DNA of 64,000 nt from Sediminibacterium soli (GCF_009939225.1 NZ_JAACJR010000006.1:558001-622000); one strand, 5' to 3'; positions 25,682 to 35,773 are shown, numbered from the stretch's first letter. Program-made: numbers and translations. Notes: generated by a model from the letters alone, not told the origin.

Positions 25682-26434
25682 TTATTGCATTGATGCCAAT
25701 AGTTTGGCGCCTTCTGCCTTCACGGTGATATCCTCCGAACTTCTTGTGGGAAGTTTCACCAGTCTGGTCAGCACTTCAATGGCCTGCGCCGGTTTGTGGT
25801 CGTCTTTATAGGCTTTTGCCAGGTCCAGGTAATTGGGGGCGAAATACGGTTCGAGCGATTTGCATTTCTCCATATATCTTTCGGCATCTTCAAAACTGCC
25901 CGGAGGCAATCCGCCGTACAGCAGTTTTACAGCCGCTTTGCGGATACCCGAAAGATTGGCCATTTCGTAATGCCATTTACCCAGGGTATAATTCGCCTTT
26001 GCATGATTGGCGTTCAATGACAGCGCTTTATCCGCATAGTATCTTACATCGCGCACATACCCTACCAGTTTTTTGTTTTCGGTTTCGATCTCGGTCATCT
26101 TGCCCGAAGTCATTGCCATGGCGTAACTGGCATCTGCCTGTGAACTGTCTGTGTTGAAAGCCCGTTGCGCAAATGCATAGCCGCTTTCTATGTACAGGCG
26201 TTTTGCCTGTTTATCGGTTTGCCGACTGCCCACAGCCACATTCATCTCGGCGGCTTTCACCAGCGCTTTCTGGTGATTGGGTTCCAGCAACAGTACCTGT
26301 TTGTATTTGTCCAGCGCCTCCGCCTCCTTGAATTGTTTCTCAAAATTGTCGCCTTCTTTCATCAGCACCGTTACATCCTGCGAAAACAGGGCGGTGGTGG
26401 CGAGCAGTAATAAAAAAGAGAACAGCGTTTTCAT
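25682..26434 (-). CDS. Secreted TPR repeat protein
   Basis: 250 residues from the ATG at 26434, which gives a signal peptide (MKTLFSFLLLLATTALFSQ). TPR-like helices include FKEAEALDKYKQVLLLEPNHQKALVKAAE and ADKALSLNANHAKANYTLGKWHYEM. The last gene of a folB-containing run; 13 bases separate it from folB. No specific function can be read. Confidence 0.85.
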   Translation of the reverse strand: MKTLFSFLLLLATTALFSQDVTVLMKEGDNFEKQFKEAEALDKYKQVLLLEPNHQKALVKAAEMNVAVGSRQTDKQAKRLYIESGYAFAQRAFNTDSSQADASYAMAMTSGKMTEIETENKKLVGYVRDVRYYADKALSLNANHAKANYTLGKWHYEMANLSGIRKAAVKLLYGGLPPGSFEDAERYMEKCKSLEPYFAPNYLDLAKAYKDDHKPAQAIEVLTRLVKLPTRSSEDITVKAEGAKLLASMQ

Positions 26435-26447
26435 AGTTATCCGGTTG

Positions 26448-26807
26448 TCATGCTTTCCTGTCGATCTCAAAACTCACACCCACACTGCCATTCAACTGCG
26501 CGGCGGGCGGGTGCATTTTTCTGATGGAAATGAACACGGAAGAAGCCAGTGCAAACCGTTCGAGTATCTGGCCGGCAATATCCGTTGCCAGTGTCTCAAG
26601 CAGTGGTGTGGGCACCATCATGCGCTGCTTCACCAGTTCATATACCGCAATATAATCAACGGTATCTTCCAGGTGCCTGACCGGCAATTTTTTTGGCGAA
26701 TGTTTGACAGTAATATTCACCTCAAACTCGTTACCCAATAGTTTCTCCTCCGCCCATATGCCATGATGGGCAAAAAAGACCAGGTTATGAAGATGGATGG
26801 AAAGCAT
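26448..26807 (-). CDS. folB: Dihydroneopterin aldolase
   Basis: 119 residues from the ATG at 26807. Family motifs FFAHHGIWAEEKLLGNEFEV and the late Lys in ISIRKMHPP are present. It produces hydroxymethyl-dihydropterin for folate synthesis. The 59-base gap to trxB holds a perfect inverted repeat. Confidence 0.94.
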   Translation of the reverse strand: MLSIHLHNLVFFAHHGIWAEEKLLGNEFEVNITVKHSPKKLPVRHLEDTVDYIAVYELVKQRMMVPTPLLETLATDIAGQILERFALASSVFISIRKMHPPAAQLNGSVGVSFEIDRKA

Positions 26808-26815
26808 TTTTTTTA

Positions 26816-26863
26816 GTTTGTGGTCTGTGGTCTGTGGTTGACTTATCCACACAGACCACAAAC
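26816..26863. repeat. Inverted repeat between trxB and folB (family C)
   Basis: Perfect 14-base arms GTTTGTGGTCTGTG (26816-26829) and its complement (26850-26863). The word TCTGTGG is also tandemly repeated inside the loop. No T-run of terminator type follows in the minus direction except a TTTT stretch beyond the arm at 26808-26814. Confidence 0.75.
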
Positions 26864-26866
26864 CTT

Positions 26867-27814
26867 CTAAGCCAATCCCTTTGCGCTCAGGTACCGTTCT
26901 GCATCGAGCGCTGCCATACAGCCGCTGCCTGCGGCCGTTACGGCCTGACGGTAGGTTTTATCCTGCACATCGCCGGCGGCGAATACGCCTTCGAGGTTGG
27001 TTCTGGAAGTACCCGGCACGGTTTGTATGTAACCGGTCTCGTCCATATCGACCCATTCTTTGAAGATATCGCTGTTGGGCTGGTGGCCTATCGCCACAAA
27101 GAACCCGCTGATGGGTATCACCTCTGTTTCGTTGGTCTGGTTGTTCCGGATCCTTACACCCTCTACCTTGGTGGGTCCGAGTATCTCATCGGTTTCCGTA
27201 TTCCAGTACACTTTGATATTCGGCGTGGCAAGCACCCGGTCCTGCATCACTTTGCTTGCGCGCATTTTTTCTTTGCGGATGAACATATGCACATGCGTGC
27301 AGAGTTTTGACAGGTATAATGCTTCTTCGGCTGCGGTATCCCCGGCGCCCACGATGGCCACTTCTTTACCGCGGAAAAAGAACCCGTCGCATACCGCGCA
27401 GGCGCTTACGCCAAACCCGTTCAAACGTTCCTCGCTCGGCAGACCCAGCCATTTGGCCGATGCGCCGGTGCTGATGATCACGGCATCCGCTTCGATCAGT
27501 TTTTCTTCATCTATCCACACCTTATACGGTTGCTGTGAAAAATCCACTTTGGTGGCGAGGCCATAACGGATATCCGCTCCCATCCTTGCCGCCTGTTTTT
27601 CAAAATGCACCATCATCTCCGGCCCCTGTATGCCATCCGGGTAACCGGGGTAATTTTCCACTTCGGTGGTAATGGTTAACTGCCCCCCGGGCTGTATGCC
27701 CTGGTACAGAACCGGTTTCATATTTGCCCGCGCTGCATAGATTGCCGCGGTATATCCCGCAGGACCCGATCCGATGATCAGTACATGTACTTTTTCTGAT
27801 GCTTCATTTGCCAT
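26867..27814 (-). CDS. trxB: Thioredoxin-disulfide reductase
   Basis: 315 residues. FAD motif IIGSGPAGYTAAIYAARA, redox pair Cys139-Ala-Val-Cys142, and NADPH motif VGAGDTAAEEALYL. Reduces thioredoxin with NADPH. A -7-like TACATTTG lies 31 bases upstream of the start. Confidence 0.97.
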   Translation of the reverse strand: MANEASEKVHVLIIGSGPAGYTAAIYAARANMKPVLYQGIQPGGQLTITTEVENYPGYPDGIQGPEMMVHFEKQAARMGADIRYGLATKVDFSQQPYKVWIDEEKLIEADAVIISTGASAKWLGLPSEERLNGFGVSACAVCDGFFFRGKEVAIVGAGDTAAEEALYLSKLCTHVHMFIRKEKMRASKVMQDRVLATPNIKVYWNTETDEILGPTKVEGVRIRNNQTNETEVIPISGFFVAIGHQPNSDIFKEWVDMDETGYIQTVPGTSRTNLEGVFAAGDVQDKTYRQAVTAAGSGCMAALDAERYLSAKGLA

Positions 27815-27844
27815 ACTGCTGGTAACTTTTCTGATTTAGACGGA

Positions 27845-27852
27845 CAAATGTA
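27845..27852 (-). promoter_or_regulatory. trxB: -7 element candidate for trxB
   Basis: TACATTTG on the minus strand matches TAnnTTTG exactly. A -33 TTG at normal spacing is not visible, so the assignment is tentative. Confidence 0.4.
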
Positions 27853-27897
27853 TCATTCCCTTGCACTGCAGTTGTCCGCTGTTTTGCACAATTTTTG

Positions 27898-28797
27898 TTA
27901 TTTGGGGATAATCAGTCTTTTGATCTGAACAGCGTATCCGCAAAACGCGCCCAGCGCGCCGTTGCTGATATTGCCCAGCACCTTACCCGGTGAAGAGAAA
28001 GGGTTGCCGATAGACTGGCTATTGTATTCCCAGGTACGCCAGAATTCAAAACTGGCTTTGTCGATATTGCAGAAACGGATCGTTGCCGTATCTCCTCTTC
28101 TGAAATAACCATAATCGTCGCGCCGCTTGGTGTCTGCTCTTTCGGGCGCCTTGTCTACCTGTATATCGTACGTGGTTCCGTCAACGATCTGGTCGTCGTA
28201 CACGCTGTTCCTTCCCGGAAAGAACCCGTTGCTGTTTGCCTGTGTAAAGTAGCGGATATAATTGCCCAGTCCCGGCGGATCCGTTACCCTGGCCATCAGC
28301 ACTACATTACGGGTGGTATCGGCCAGGAAAGGCGCTTTCTTCCACCAGAGAGAATCGATCTTTTTGGTAAGGAAGGGAATGGTGGTGGTGGCGGTGTACG
28401 ACTGCGATCCGACGGTGATGGACAGCCGGTAATTTTTTCCCGGCACACCGGTCATCGTGTCATAAGGCGGCACCGGGGAAGTGGTGTACAGGTAGTAACG
28501 CCTGCCGCCGCTGTAACCCGAGACCTCCTTCAAAGGCACGGTTCTCCTGCCGTCGCTGATGGTGATGGCGGCGTTGTGCACCATCGAATTCAGCATAACC
28601 GTGGTATCTATCTCCGAAAAATAATTCAGTGAGCCTGACAAGATCACCAGTGGTGCAAAACCGGTTTCTATCTGCGCATCAACCACCAGTTTGGCCGGCT
28701 GAACATCGGCCTGCGGCGAAATGGTTTTTTCGCAGGCTGCCAGCAGTGTGGCAAAGCCGATCAGCCACCGTACAAACCTTGTCTTTTTCCGATTCAT
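27898..28797 (-). CDS. DUF4249 family lipoprotein
   Basis: 299 residues with a lipobox ending in Cys22 (LLAAC). Beta-rich body with PGKNYRLSITVGSQSYTATTTIP, typical of DUF4249. In other Bacteroidota these often sit beside a TonB-dependent receptor; none is here. Its start is 7 bases beyond the terminator of the sigma-factor gene, so its promoter must overlap that terminator or it relies on read-through. Confidence 0.88.
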   Translation of the reverse strand: MNRKKTRFVRWLIGFATLLAACEKTISPQADVQPAKLVVDAQIETGFAPLVILSGSLNYFSEIDTTVMLNSMVHNAAITISDGRRTVPLKEVSGYSGGRRYYLYTTSPVPPYDTMTGVPGKNYRLSITVGSQSYTATTTIPFLTKKIDSLWWKKAPFLADTTRNVVLMARVTDPPGLGNYIRYFTQANSNGFFPGRNSVYDDQIVDGTTYDIQVDKAPERADTKRRDDYGYFRRGDTATIRFCNIDKASFEFWRTWEYNSQSIGNPFSSPGKVLGNISNGALGAFCGYAVQIKRLIIPK

Positions 28798-28803
28798 GGT
28801 TAT

Positions 28804-28826
28804 AAAAAACCCCTCGGTAAGAGGGG
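28804..28826 (-). terminator. Rho-independent terminator of the sigma factor gene
   Basis: Minus-strand CCCCTC, loop TTACC, GAGGGG, followed by TTTTTT. It is 23 bases after the stop codon. Confidence 0.88.
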
Positions 28827-28848
28827 CTTATTTATTTTGGGAAACCTA

Positions 28849-29706
28849 TTATCCTAAATAAGCTTTCAGTGCATTGCTGTAACGCGCTTTCTGCAGGCGT
28901 TTGATGGCCCTTTCCTTGATCTGGCGGATACGTTCTTTGGTAAGGTCGTATTTCATACCGATCTGCTCGATGGTTACACCGTTCTCACCGTCGAGGCCGA
29001 AATAAGCGTTTACGATCTCTGCTTCGCGGGGAGAAAGCGATTTCAGTACACGGCGGATCTCTTCACGCAGCGAGTCTTTCATCACATCTTCGTCTGTATC
29101 GTCGTTGCCTTCCAGGAGGTCGCCCATGGCCACGTCTTCCGCCTCGTGCACAGGTGCATCGAGCGAAGTGTGACGGGTATTGCTCTGGAAAATATTGTTG
29201 ATCTCGGTTTCGCTCATCTCCAGTATCTCGGCCAGTTCCTCTGTAGAAGGCTCGCGTTCATGCTCCTGTTCAAAAGCCATATACGCTTTGTTCGCCTTGT
29301 TGTAGGTACCGATCTTGTTCTGCGGAAGACGAACCAGCCTGCCCTGCTCGGCCAGCGCCTGCAGAATGGACTGACGGATCCACCATACCGCGTAAGAGAT
29401 GAATTTAAAACCCTTGGTTTCATCGAAACGCTGTGCGGCTTTGATCAGACCGAGGTTTCCTTCGTTGATCAGGTCGCTGAGAGACAGACCCTGGTGCTGG
29501 TACTGTTTGGCAACAGATACCACAAAACGCAGGTTGGCCTGTACCAGCTTATCCAGCGCACGCTGATCTCCCATCTTGATGCGCTGCGCCAGCGTGGTCT
29601 CTTCTTCGGGGGTGATCATCGGGATCTTGGAAATCTCCTGCAGGTACTTTTCAACGGCTTGCGAATCTCTGTTGGTAATCTGTGTAGCGATCTTAAGCTG
29701 CCTCAT
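28849..29706 (-). CDS. rpoD: Primary RNA polymerase sigma-70 factor (RpoD/SigA type)
   Basis: 285 residues; short because region 1.1 and the non-conserved insert are missing, as is normal for the Bacteroidota housekeeping factor. Region 1.2 (AVEKYLQEISKIPMITPEEE), region 2 (KGFKFISYAVWWIRQSI), region 3 and region 4.2 (TIEQIGMKYDLTKERIRQIKERAIKRL) are all present. It directs recognition of TTTG / TAnnTTTG promoters like those found in this window. Confidence 0.97.
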   Translation of the reverse strand: MRQLKIATQITNRDSQAVEKYLQEISKIPMITPEEETTLAQRIKMGDQRALDKLVQANLRFVVSVAKQYQHQGLSLSDLINEGNLGLIKAAQRFDETKGFKFISYAVWWIRQSILQALAEQGRLVRLPQNKIGTYNKANKAYMAFEQEHEREPSTEELAEILEMSETEINNIFQSNTRHTSLDAPVHEAEDVAMGDLLEGNDDTDEDVMKDSLREEIRRVLKSLSPREAEIVNAYFGLDGENGVTIEQIGMKYDLTKERIRQIKERAIKRLQKARYSNALKAYLG

Positions 29707-29997
29707 AGTGAATATTGCTTGTTATAATGATAAACGATTAATAGACCCCTTTTGTTTTAAAAACGCTGTAAGGGAACCGTTAATATAGTTAAAATAGCTC
29801 TCCGGAAGCGTGCAAAGGTACGTTGCAACACCGAATTATACCAGTTTTTGTGGAAAAACTCGGCTATTTGGGGCAAAATAAACCTAGGCAGGTACGATCG
29901 GCGAAAACGAAATACGAAAAATTGATATAAGTATGGCATTTCCGCTCCGTACTTCGTATCCCTTACTTGTTCCTAACTTCTTATCTTCGCGGAGCTT
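29707..29997. promoter_or_regulatory. Divergent region between rpoD and threonine aldolase
   Basis: 291 bases without a gene. A perfect -7 TACCTTTG (29812-29819, minus) lies 106 bases before rpoD. TATCTTCG (29982-29989, plus) lies just before the aldolase start. Between them are weak inverted words around ATACGAA. No well-spaced -33 box was found for either. Confidence 0.45.
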
Positions 29998-31011
29998 ATG
30001 ATCGATCTCCGCTCCGACACCGTTACGCGGCCCACACCCGGCATGCTGGACGCCATGATGAACGCCCCTGTTGGTGACGACGTCTTCAACGAAGACCCTT
30101 CTGTCAATAAACTCGAAACTTTCTGTGCAGGTCTGTTTGGTATGGAATCGGCCCTGTTCTGTCCCAGCGGAACCATGACCAACCAGATAGCCATCAAAAC
30201 CCATACCCAACCCGGCGACGAAGTGATATGCGAAAAACTTTCACATATCTATCAGTACGAAGGCGGCGGTATTGCGTTCAATGCGGGCGCATCGGTGCGG
30301 CTGATCGATGGAGACAGGGGCCGCATTACGGCGGAGCAGGTAAGGGAGGCTGTTAACCCCGACGATATTCACCGCCCGGTATCCACCCTGGTATCGCTCG
30401 AGAACACGGCCAACCGCGGCGGCGGAAGCTGTTATGATTTCAATGATATACAGGAGATTAAGGTAATCTGCCTCCAAAACAACATGAAACTTCACCTGGA
30501 TGGTGCGCGTTTGTTCAATGCCCTGGTGGCCAAGAACGAGACCTGCCGCCAGTACGGCCAGGTTTTCGATACCATTTCCATCTGTCTCAGCAAGGGACTG
30601 GGCACTCCGGTTGGCAGCGTGCTGCTGGGGCCTTTTGATTTTATCAGGAAAGCAAGACGCATCCGCAAAGTGTTTGGCGGCGGCATGCGCCAGGCGGGCT
30701 ACCTGGCGGCCGCGGGGCTGTATGCGCTGGAGCACCATGTGGCCCGGCTGGCCGAAGACCATAAGCATGCACAATTGTTGGCAGAGACTTTGCAGGGAAA
30801 AGAGTTCGTGGGCGAGATCCTGCCGGTTGAAACCAATATCCTCCTATTTGAAGTGAAGGGGCGTTATACCGCCCGTGAGCTTGCTGCCAGATTCAGAGAA
30901 AAAGGCATTATGGTGATTGCCATATCCCCAACGCAGATCCGGATGGTATTCCATCTCGATATCAGCCCGGATATGGTGCAGCAAACCATCGATGCCATCC
31001 ATATCCTGTAG
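29998..31011 (+). CDS. Low-specificity L-threonine aldolase
   Basis: 337 residues. N-terminus [20 protein letters not shown] is the family signature, and the PLP lysine is in [15 protein letters not shown]. It splits threonine or allo-threonine to glycine and acetaldehyde. pgi follows after 31 bases. Confidence 0.95.
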   Translation: MIDLRSDTVTRPTPGMLDAMMNAPVGDDVFNEDPSVNKLETFCAGLFGMESALFCPSGTMTNQIAIKTHTQPGDEVICEKLSHIYQYEGGGIAFNAGASVRLIDGDRGRITAEQVREAVNPDDIHRPVSTLVSLENTANRGGGSCYDFNDIQEIKVICLQNNMKLHLDGARLFNALVAKNETCRQYGQVFDTISICLSKGLGTPVGSVLLGPFDFIRKARRIRKVFGGGMRQAGYLAAAGLYALEHHVARLAEDHKHAQLLAETLQGKEFVGEILPVETNILLFEVKGRYTARELAARFREKGIMVIAISPTQIRMVFHLDISPDMVQQTIDAIHIL

Positions 31012-31042
31012 ACCTATTGACGCGTATAATCGACCTAGCATT

Positions 31043-32701
31043 ATGTTACCAAGAATTAATCCGACCACCACACAGGCCTGGTTTTTACTGACCAGGCACC
31101 ACGAGGAAGAGATGAACCGCCGCCATATGCGCGACCTGTTCAGTGCCGATCCCGAACGTTTCCAGAAATTTTCGCTGCGCCTCGGCGATATTTTGTTTGA
31201 CTATTCCAAGAACATCATCAACCAGAAAACACTGCAGCTGTTACTGCAGCTGGCAGAAGACTGTAAGGTGAAGGAAGCCATCCATGAGATGTTTGCGGGC
31301 ATACGCATCAACGAAACAGAACAACGTTCGGTGCTGCATACCGCACTCCGTAATTTTTCCGATACGGTGATACTGGTAGAAGGCAAGGACATCATGCCCC
31401 GTATCCGCAAGGTGCAGGAACAGATGCGTCTTTTCTGCAACCAGGTACATTCCGGCAACTGGAAAGGATATACCGGCAAAAAAATCCGCTATATCGTAAA
31501 CATCGGCATCGGCGGCAGCGATCTGGGACCCTTTATGGTTACCGAAGCACTGCGTCCTTACCGCAAAGAGGGTATCGAGTCGTTTTTTGTCAGCAATATA
31601 GACGGTACGCATATTGCCGAAACACTGAAAAAACTGAACCCGGAAGAAACGCTGTTCCTCGTGGCATCCAAAACTTTTACCACCCAGGAAACCATGACCA
31701 ATGCGCATACCGCACGCAGCTGGTTCCTGGAATCGGCAAAAGAAGAGGCGCATATTGCCAAACACTTTGTGGCACTCAGCACCAACGAAAAAGAAGTAAC
31801 GGCATTTGGCATCGACAAAGCCAGTATGTTCGAGTTCTGGGACTGGGTAGGCGGACGTTATTCCCTTTGGAGTGCCATCGGTCTGTCGATTGCGCTGACC
31901 ATCGGCTACGATCATTTTGAACAGCTGCTCAAAGGCGCCTATGCCGCGGATGAACATTTTCAGAAAGAGAAATCCGACAAGAATATTCCCATACTGATGG
32001 CGTTGCTGGGTATCTGGTACACCAATTTCTTTGATGCGCAAAGCGAAGCCATCCTTCCGTACGACCAGTACCTGCATCGCTTTGCAGCCTATTTCCAGCA
32101 GGGAAATATGGAAAGCAACGGTAAGAGCACCGACAGGAACGGCAACCCGGTTAACTACGCCACGGGACCCGTTATCTGGGGCGAACCGGGCACCAACGGA
32201 CAGCATGCTTTTTACCAGTTGATACACCAGGGCAGCCTGCTGATCCCCTGCGATTTTATCGCGCCGGCGATCAGCCATAACCCGATCGGCGACCATCATA
32301 CCAAACTCCTGTCCAATTTCTTTGCCCAGACCGAAGCGCTGATGAACGGCAAAACAGAAACCGAAGTGAAGGAAGAACTGGTTAAGTCGGGCAAAAAAGA
32401 AGATGAGGTAAAACGCCTCACCCCTTTCAAAATATTCGAAGGCAACAAACCCAGCAATTCGTTTCTCATAAAGGAGATCACGCCTTTTACGCTGGGCAGC
32501 CTGATTGCGCTATACGAACACAAGATATTTGTACAGGGTGTTATCTGGAACATTTTCAGTTTTGACCAGTGGGGTGTGGAGCTCGGCAAGCAGCTGGCCA
32601 ACCGGATTCTCCCCGAACTGGAAAACAATACCGCTGTGGGTTCCCATGATGCATCCACCAACGGACTGATCAACGCGTATAAGGAAATGCGGCAGCCCTG
32701 A
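31043..32701 (+). CDS. pgi: Glucose-6-phosphate isomerase
   Basis: 552 residues from the ATG at 31043; the earlier in-frame start lies inside threonine aldolase. Signatures: [32 protein letters not shown] and the C-terminal [13 protein letters not shown]. Interconverts glucose-6-P and fructose-6-P in the cytosol. Length matches the enteric-type enzyme. A GC hairpin (about 32703-32724) follows without a T-run. Confidence 0.97.
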   Translation: MLPRINPTTTQAWFLLTRHHEEEMNRRHMRDLFSADPERFQKFSLRLGDILFDYSKNIINQKTLQLLLQLAEDCKVKEAIHEMFAGIRINETEQRSVLHTALRNFSDTVILVEGKDIMPRIRKVQEQMRLFCNQVHSGNWKGYTGKKIRYIVNIGIGGSDLGPFMVTEALRPYRKEGIESFFVSNIDGTHIAETLKKLNPEETLFLVASKTFTTQETMTNAHTARSWFLESAKEEAHIAKHFVALSTNEKEVTAFGIDKASMFEFWDWVGGRYSLWSAIGLSIALTIGYDHFEQLLKGAYAADEHFQKEKSDKNIPILMALLGIWYTNFFDAQSEAILPYDQYLHRFAAYFQQGNMESNGKSTDRNGNPVNYATGPVIWGEPGTNGQHAFYQLIHQGSLLIPCDFIAPAISHNPIGDHHTKLLSNFFAQTEALMNGKTETEVKEELVKSGKKEDEVKRLTPFKIFEGNKPSNSFLIKEITPFTLGSLIALYEHKIFVQGVIWNIFSFDQWGVELGKQLANRILPELENNTAVGSHDASTNGLINAYKEMRQP

Positions 32702-32766
32702 GTCTTTGCGGCGTGGCCGCAGAGATCCCCGTTGCACTACCGAGATTTGTCAAACCCCTGCAGCCT

Positions 32767-33258
32767 ATGCAACCAGACATCCATCTGCGTCCCATTCAGT
32801 TTTCCGATAATGCGGTTATTGCGCGTATTATCCGGAAAAGCCTGGAAGAATTCGGGGCCAATCACCCGGGAACAGTGTATTACGATGCCTCGACCGACCA
32901 CCTGTATGAGCTGTTTTCCGAAACAGCGGGCAGCCGGTATTTTATTGCGGAACAGGAAAGCGGGATACTCGGCGGGGCAGGTATTTTTCCAACCGGGGAA
33001 CTTCCGGACGGCACCTGTGAGCTGGTGAAAATGTACCTTAAAAAAGAAGCGCGCGGTATGGGACTGGGACGCCGCCTGATCAACCATTGCCTTTCGGTGG
33101 CAAAGGAACTGGGCTACCAACAGGTTTACCTGGAGACCATGCCCGAACTCAGCAAAGCTGTCAGCGTATACGAACAGTTCGGCTTTCTGCCGCTTACCGC
33201 ACCCATGGGTAATACCGGGCATACCGGCTGCGGTATCTGGATGTTGAAAAAACTGTAG
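32767..33258 (+). CDS. GNAT family N-acetyltransferase
   Basis: 163 residues from the ATG at 32767. The acetyl-CoA loop is KEARGMGLGRRL near residue 98, followed by the beta-5 segment QQVYLETMPELSKAVSVYEQFGF. Substrate unknown. A few dozen bases after pgi, possibly cotranscribed. Confidence 0.9.
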   Translation: MQPDIHLRPIQFSDNAVIARIIRKSLEEFGANHPGTVYYDASTDHLYELFSETAGSRYFIAEQESGILGGAGIFPTGELPDGTCELVKMYLKKEARGMGLGRRLINHCLSVAKELGYQQVYLETMPELSKAVSVYEQFGFLPLTAPMGNTGHTGCGIWMLKKL

Positions 33259-33297
33259 ACGCCGCCGGTTTCTCTCTGTCAGGAGGCCGTATGATCC

Positions 33298-33325
33298 AAA
33301 AAAAAGCCCTCACGACTGTGAAGGC
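33298..33325 (-). terminator. Rho-independent terminator of the DUF3276 gene
   Basis: Minus-strand stem GCC-T-TCAC, loop AGTC, GTGA-G-GGC, followed by eight T residues; 22 bases after the stop. Confidence 0.85.
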
Positions 33326-33346
33326 CAACTACAAATTATTTTCTGT

Positions 33347-33793
33347 TTACCATTTATCTACTTCTTCTGAAGCGTGGCTTGACGAACCTGCTTCTTCTGC
33401 AACAGGGGCAGGGGCTGCGGCTACTGGTTCGGCTGCCGCTACTACAGCAGGTTCTGCGGCTGCTTCCATTTCTACAACAACACCCTCGCCTTCTCCTTCT
33501 GCATATTCATGGTTAAATGCATCAAAATCAAAATCGGGCATCAGGTCTGTCTTTACGTAGTCGATGGCCTCACCCAGCGCTTTCAGGAATTTATTGAAAT
33601 CTTCTTTGTACAGGAAGATCTTGTGCCTGTCGTAACCGTTGTCGTCGAAACGTTTACGGCTTTCTGTAATGGTAAGGAAGTAATCGTTACCACGGGTTGC
33701 CCTTACATCAAAAAAATAGGTTCTTCTTTTGCCCGCCCTGATCCGTTTGCTGTAAACACTATCCATTTTTTTGTCGTTGTTCTCGTACGCCAC
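33347..33793 (-). CDS. DUF3276 / PUR-alpha-like nucleic-acid-binding protein
   Basis: 148 residues. A single PUR repeat (about 12-88: SKRIRAGKRRTYFFDVRATRGNDYFLTITES and FLYKEDFNKFLKALGEAI) of the Bacteroidota DUF3276 family, then a Glu/Ala/Pro/Val-rich disordered tail ending SSSHASEEVDKW. PUR domains bind purine-rich single-stranded DNA or RNA. It has its own strong promoter and terminator, suggesting high expression. Confidence 0.92.
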   Translation of the reverse strand: MAYENNDKKMDSVYSKRIRAGKRRTYFFDVRATRGNDYFLTITESRKRFDDNGYDRHKIFLYKEDFNKFLKALGEAIDYVKTDLMPDFDFDAFNHEYAEGEGEGVVVEMEAAAEPAVVAAAEPVAAAPAPVAEEAGSSSHASEEVDKW

Positions 33794-33830
33794 AGTCTGT
33801 AGTTTTTGGTTTTGAATTTAGATGATTGAC

Positions 33831-33859
33831 AAATATAGGATTGTTTCAGAATTACCAAA
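33831..33859 (-). promoter_or_regulatory. Promoter of the DUF3276 gene (TTTG-N17-TATATTTG)
   Basis: Minus-strand TTTG at 33856-33859 and TATATTTG at 33831-33838, 17 bases apart, 37 bases before the ATG. It is the best match to the Bacteroidetes housekeeping consensus in the window. Confidence 0.75.
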
Positions 33860-33916
33860 ATTTTAAGAAAACTAATCGGCGAGCCCCAAAAACAGGTGTG
33901 GAACACTGAAAAAACC

Positions 33917-35773
33917 TCAATTCTGCCAGTGGGTGCCGTTGCCGGAAAGACCGGCTGTGCGGTTTTCGGTTAACTGCAGGCGGTACAGTTCGGCATAGTA
34001 ACCGTTGCTGGCCAGCAGTTCATCATGGGTTCCCTGCTCCGCTATCTCGCCGTTATCGAGCACAATGATGTTGTCGAACCGGAACGAAGAAAAAATACGG
34101 TGGGTGATGATGATGGCCGTCCTATCGTGAAGAAACCGGTACAGGTTGCCGATGATCTCGTTCTCTGTTTTTGCATCCACGGCGCTCAGGCAGTCATCAA
34201 ATACAATGATGCCGGGGTCTTTGATCAGGGCCCGCGCGATCGAAATGCGCTGCTTCTGTCCGCCGCTCAGCGTAACGCCCCGCTCCCCCACCATCGTTTC
34301 ATATCCTTCCGAAAAACCCCTTATCTCCTTATCAACACTTGCAAAACCGGCCGCCTGTACCACTTTTTCCTGCGGCGCCGTCTGGTTAAGCCCGAAACTG
34401 ATGTTGTTGCTGACGGTATCGCTGAACAGAAAAACATCCTGCGGCACATAACTCACCTGCTCCCGCAGTTGCTGCAGGTTCATTTGCCTGAGGTCCTGTC
34501 CGCCGATCGTGATTTGCCCTTGCTGCGGGTCATAGAACCGCAGCAGCAGCTGCGCAAGTGTTGATTTTCCCGCACCGGTTCTGCCCAGTACCAGCACTTT
34601 TTGTCCCTGGCCGATGCGGAGGTTAAAATTCCTTACGGCCTGTATGCCCGTATTCGGATAAGTGAACTGTACGTCTGTGAACACGATATCGCCGCCGATG
34701 CCCCCGGTTTCGGGATTTGCAGAAGAGGCGATCTTGGGTTCGGTCTGCAAAAACTCATTCAGTCTTTTCTGCGAAGCAGCCGCGCGCTGTATCATACTCG
34801 CCGTCCAGCCAATGGCGCTTACCGGAAACGTAAGCATATTGAGATAGATCACAAATTCCACGATCAGCCCTATCCTGCTGGTATCCTGCAGGGCCTGCAA
34901 CCCTCCTACCCATATGGTGATCAGCGTGCTGATGCCGATCATCAGCGCCATGCTGGGAAAATAAATCGCTTCCACCCTGGCCAGGCCTATGGCGTTTTTG
35001 CGGTACTCCTCGCTGTTGCGGCGAAAAAATCCCAGCATGGCTTTTTCCTGTACAAACGATTTGATCACACGGATGCCGGAAAAGGATTCCTGCGCATTGG
35101 TGGTGAGATCCGATAACAGGGATTGTATCCGCTCGCTTTTCCTGTTGATAATGCTGTTCACCACATAAATCGTAACCGCAAGTATCGGCAGCGGTGCAAG
35201 AACCAGTATGGTAAGGTAAACATCCTTGCGCAGCATATTCACCACGCAGAACCCGATCAGGGTAATCAGGTTGATAAAATACATCAGCGCCGGGCCGGTG
35301 TACATTCTTACGCGGCTTACGTCTTCGGTCATGCGGTTCATCAGGTCGCCGGTACTGTGCGTTTTGTAAAAACCGTTGTCGAGCACCTGGTAATGACGGA
35401 ATATCTCGTTCTTCTGGTCAAACTCAATATGGCGGCTCATAACGATGATGGTCTGCCGCATAAAGAACATGAGTATGCCCCGCATCACCGCCAGCAGCAA
35501 AATGGTCATACTGCACAGTGCCACCAGCCAGCCGAAACTGACGTGCATTGACTGCACCCAATCGATAAACATATCCACCAGTCCGTCATGCACCGGTCTG
35601 GTAGCCGATGGCCTGGCGCCCGGCAACCGTTGCTGTACCTGGTTCACCACAAAGCCGGTGACCTGTGGTGCCAGCACGGCAAAATAGTTGGAGGCGATCA
35701 CAAAGAAAATACCGATAAAAAAACGGTATCGGTATTTCCAGAAATAGGTATTGAGTGCGCCCAGGTGCTTCAA
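33917..35773 (-). CDS. ABC exporter half-transporter (YheI-like), TTG start
   Basis: 618 residues if started at the TTG at 35773. The frame can be read up to a GTG at 35788, but that codon forms part of a perfect -7 element, so it cannot be the start. Six membrane segments (about 15-310), then the ATPase: Walker A GRTGAGKST, signature LSGGQKQRISIAR, Walker B IIVFDDCLSAVDAKTE. The residue after the Walker B Asp is Asp, not the catalytic Glu, which is the degenerate type found in one partner of heterodimeric exporters such as YheI/YheH. No partner gene is adjacent. Substrate unknown. Confidence 0.9.
   Translation of the reverse strand: MKHLGALNTYFWKYRYRFFIGIFFVIASNYFAVLAPQVTGFVVNQVQQRLPGARPSATRPVHDGLVDMFIDWVQSMHVSFGWLVALCSMTILLLAVMRGILMFFMRQTIIVMSRHIEFDQKNEIFRHYQVLDNGFYKTHSTGDLMNRMTEDVSRVRMYTGPALMYFINLITLIGFCVVNMLRKDVYLTILVLAPLPILAVTIYVVNSIINRKSERIQSLLSDLTTNAQESFSGIRVIKSFVQEKAMLGFFRRNSEEYRKNAIGLARVEAIYFPSMALMIGISTLITIWVGGLQALQDTSRIGLIVEFVIYLNMLTFPVSAIGWTASMIQRAAASQKRLNEFLQTEPKIASSANPETGGIGGDIVFTDVQFTYPNTGIQAVRNFNLRIGQGQKVLVLGRTGAGKSTLAQLLLRFYDPQQGQITIGGQDLRQMNLQQLREQVSYVPQDVFLFSDTVSNNISFGLNQTAPQEKVVQAAGFASVDKEIRGFSEGYETMVGERGVTLSGGQKQRISIARALIKDPGIIVFDDCLSAVDAKTENEIIGNLYRFLHDRTAIIITHRIFSSFRFDNIIVLDNGEIAEQGTHDELLASNGYYAELYRLQLTENRTAGLSGNGTHWQN

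Noticed and set aside
31241..32299. 352-codon minus-strand ORF opposite pgi
   Set aside because: Antisense of a fully intact housekeeping gene with no supporting features.
32703..32724. GC hairpin after pgi as a terminator
   Set aside because: No T-run follows and the next gene begins soon after; read-through is more likely.
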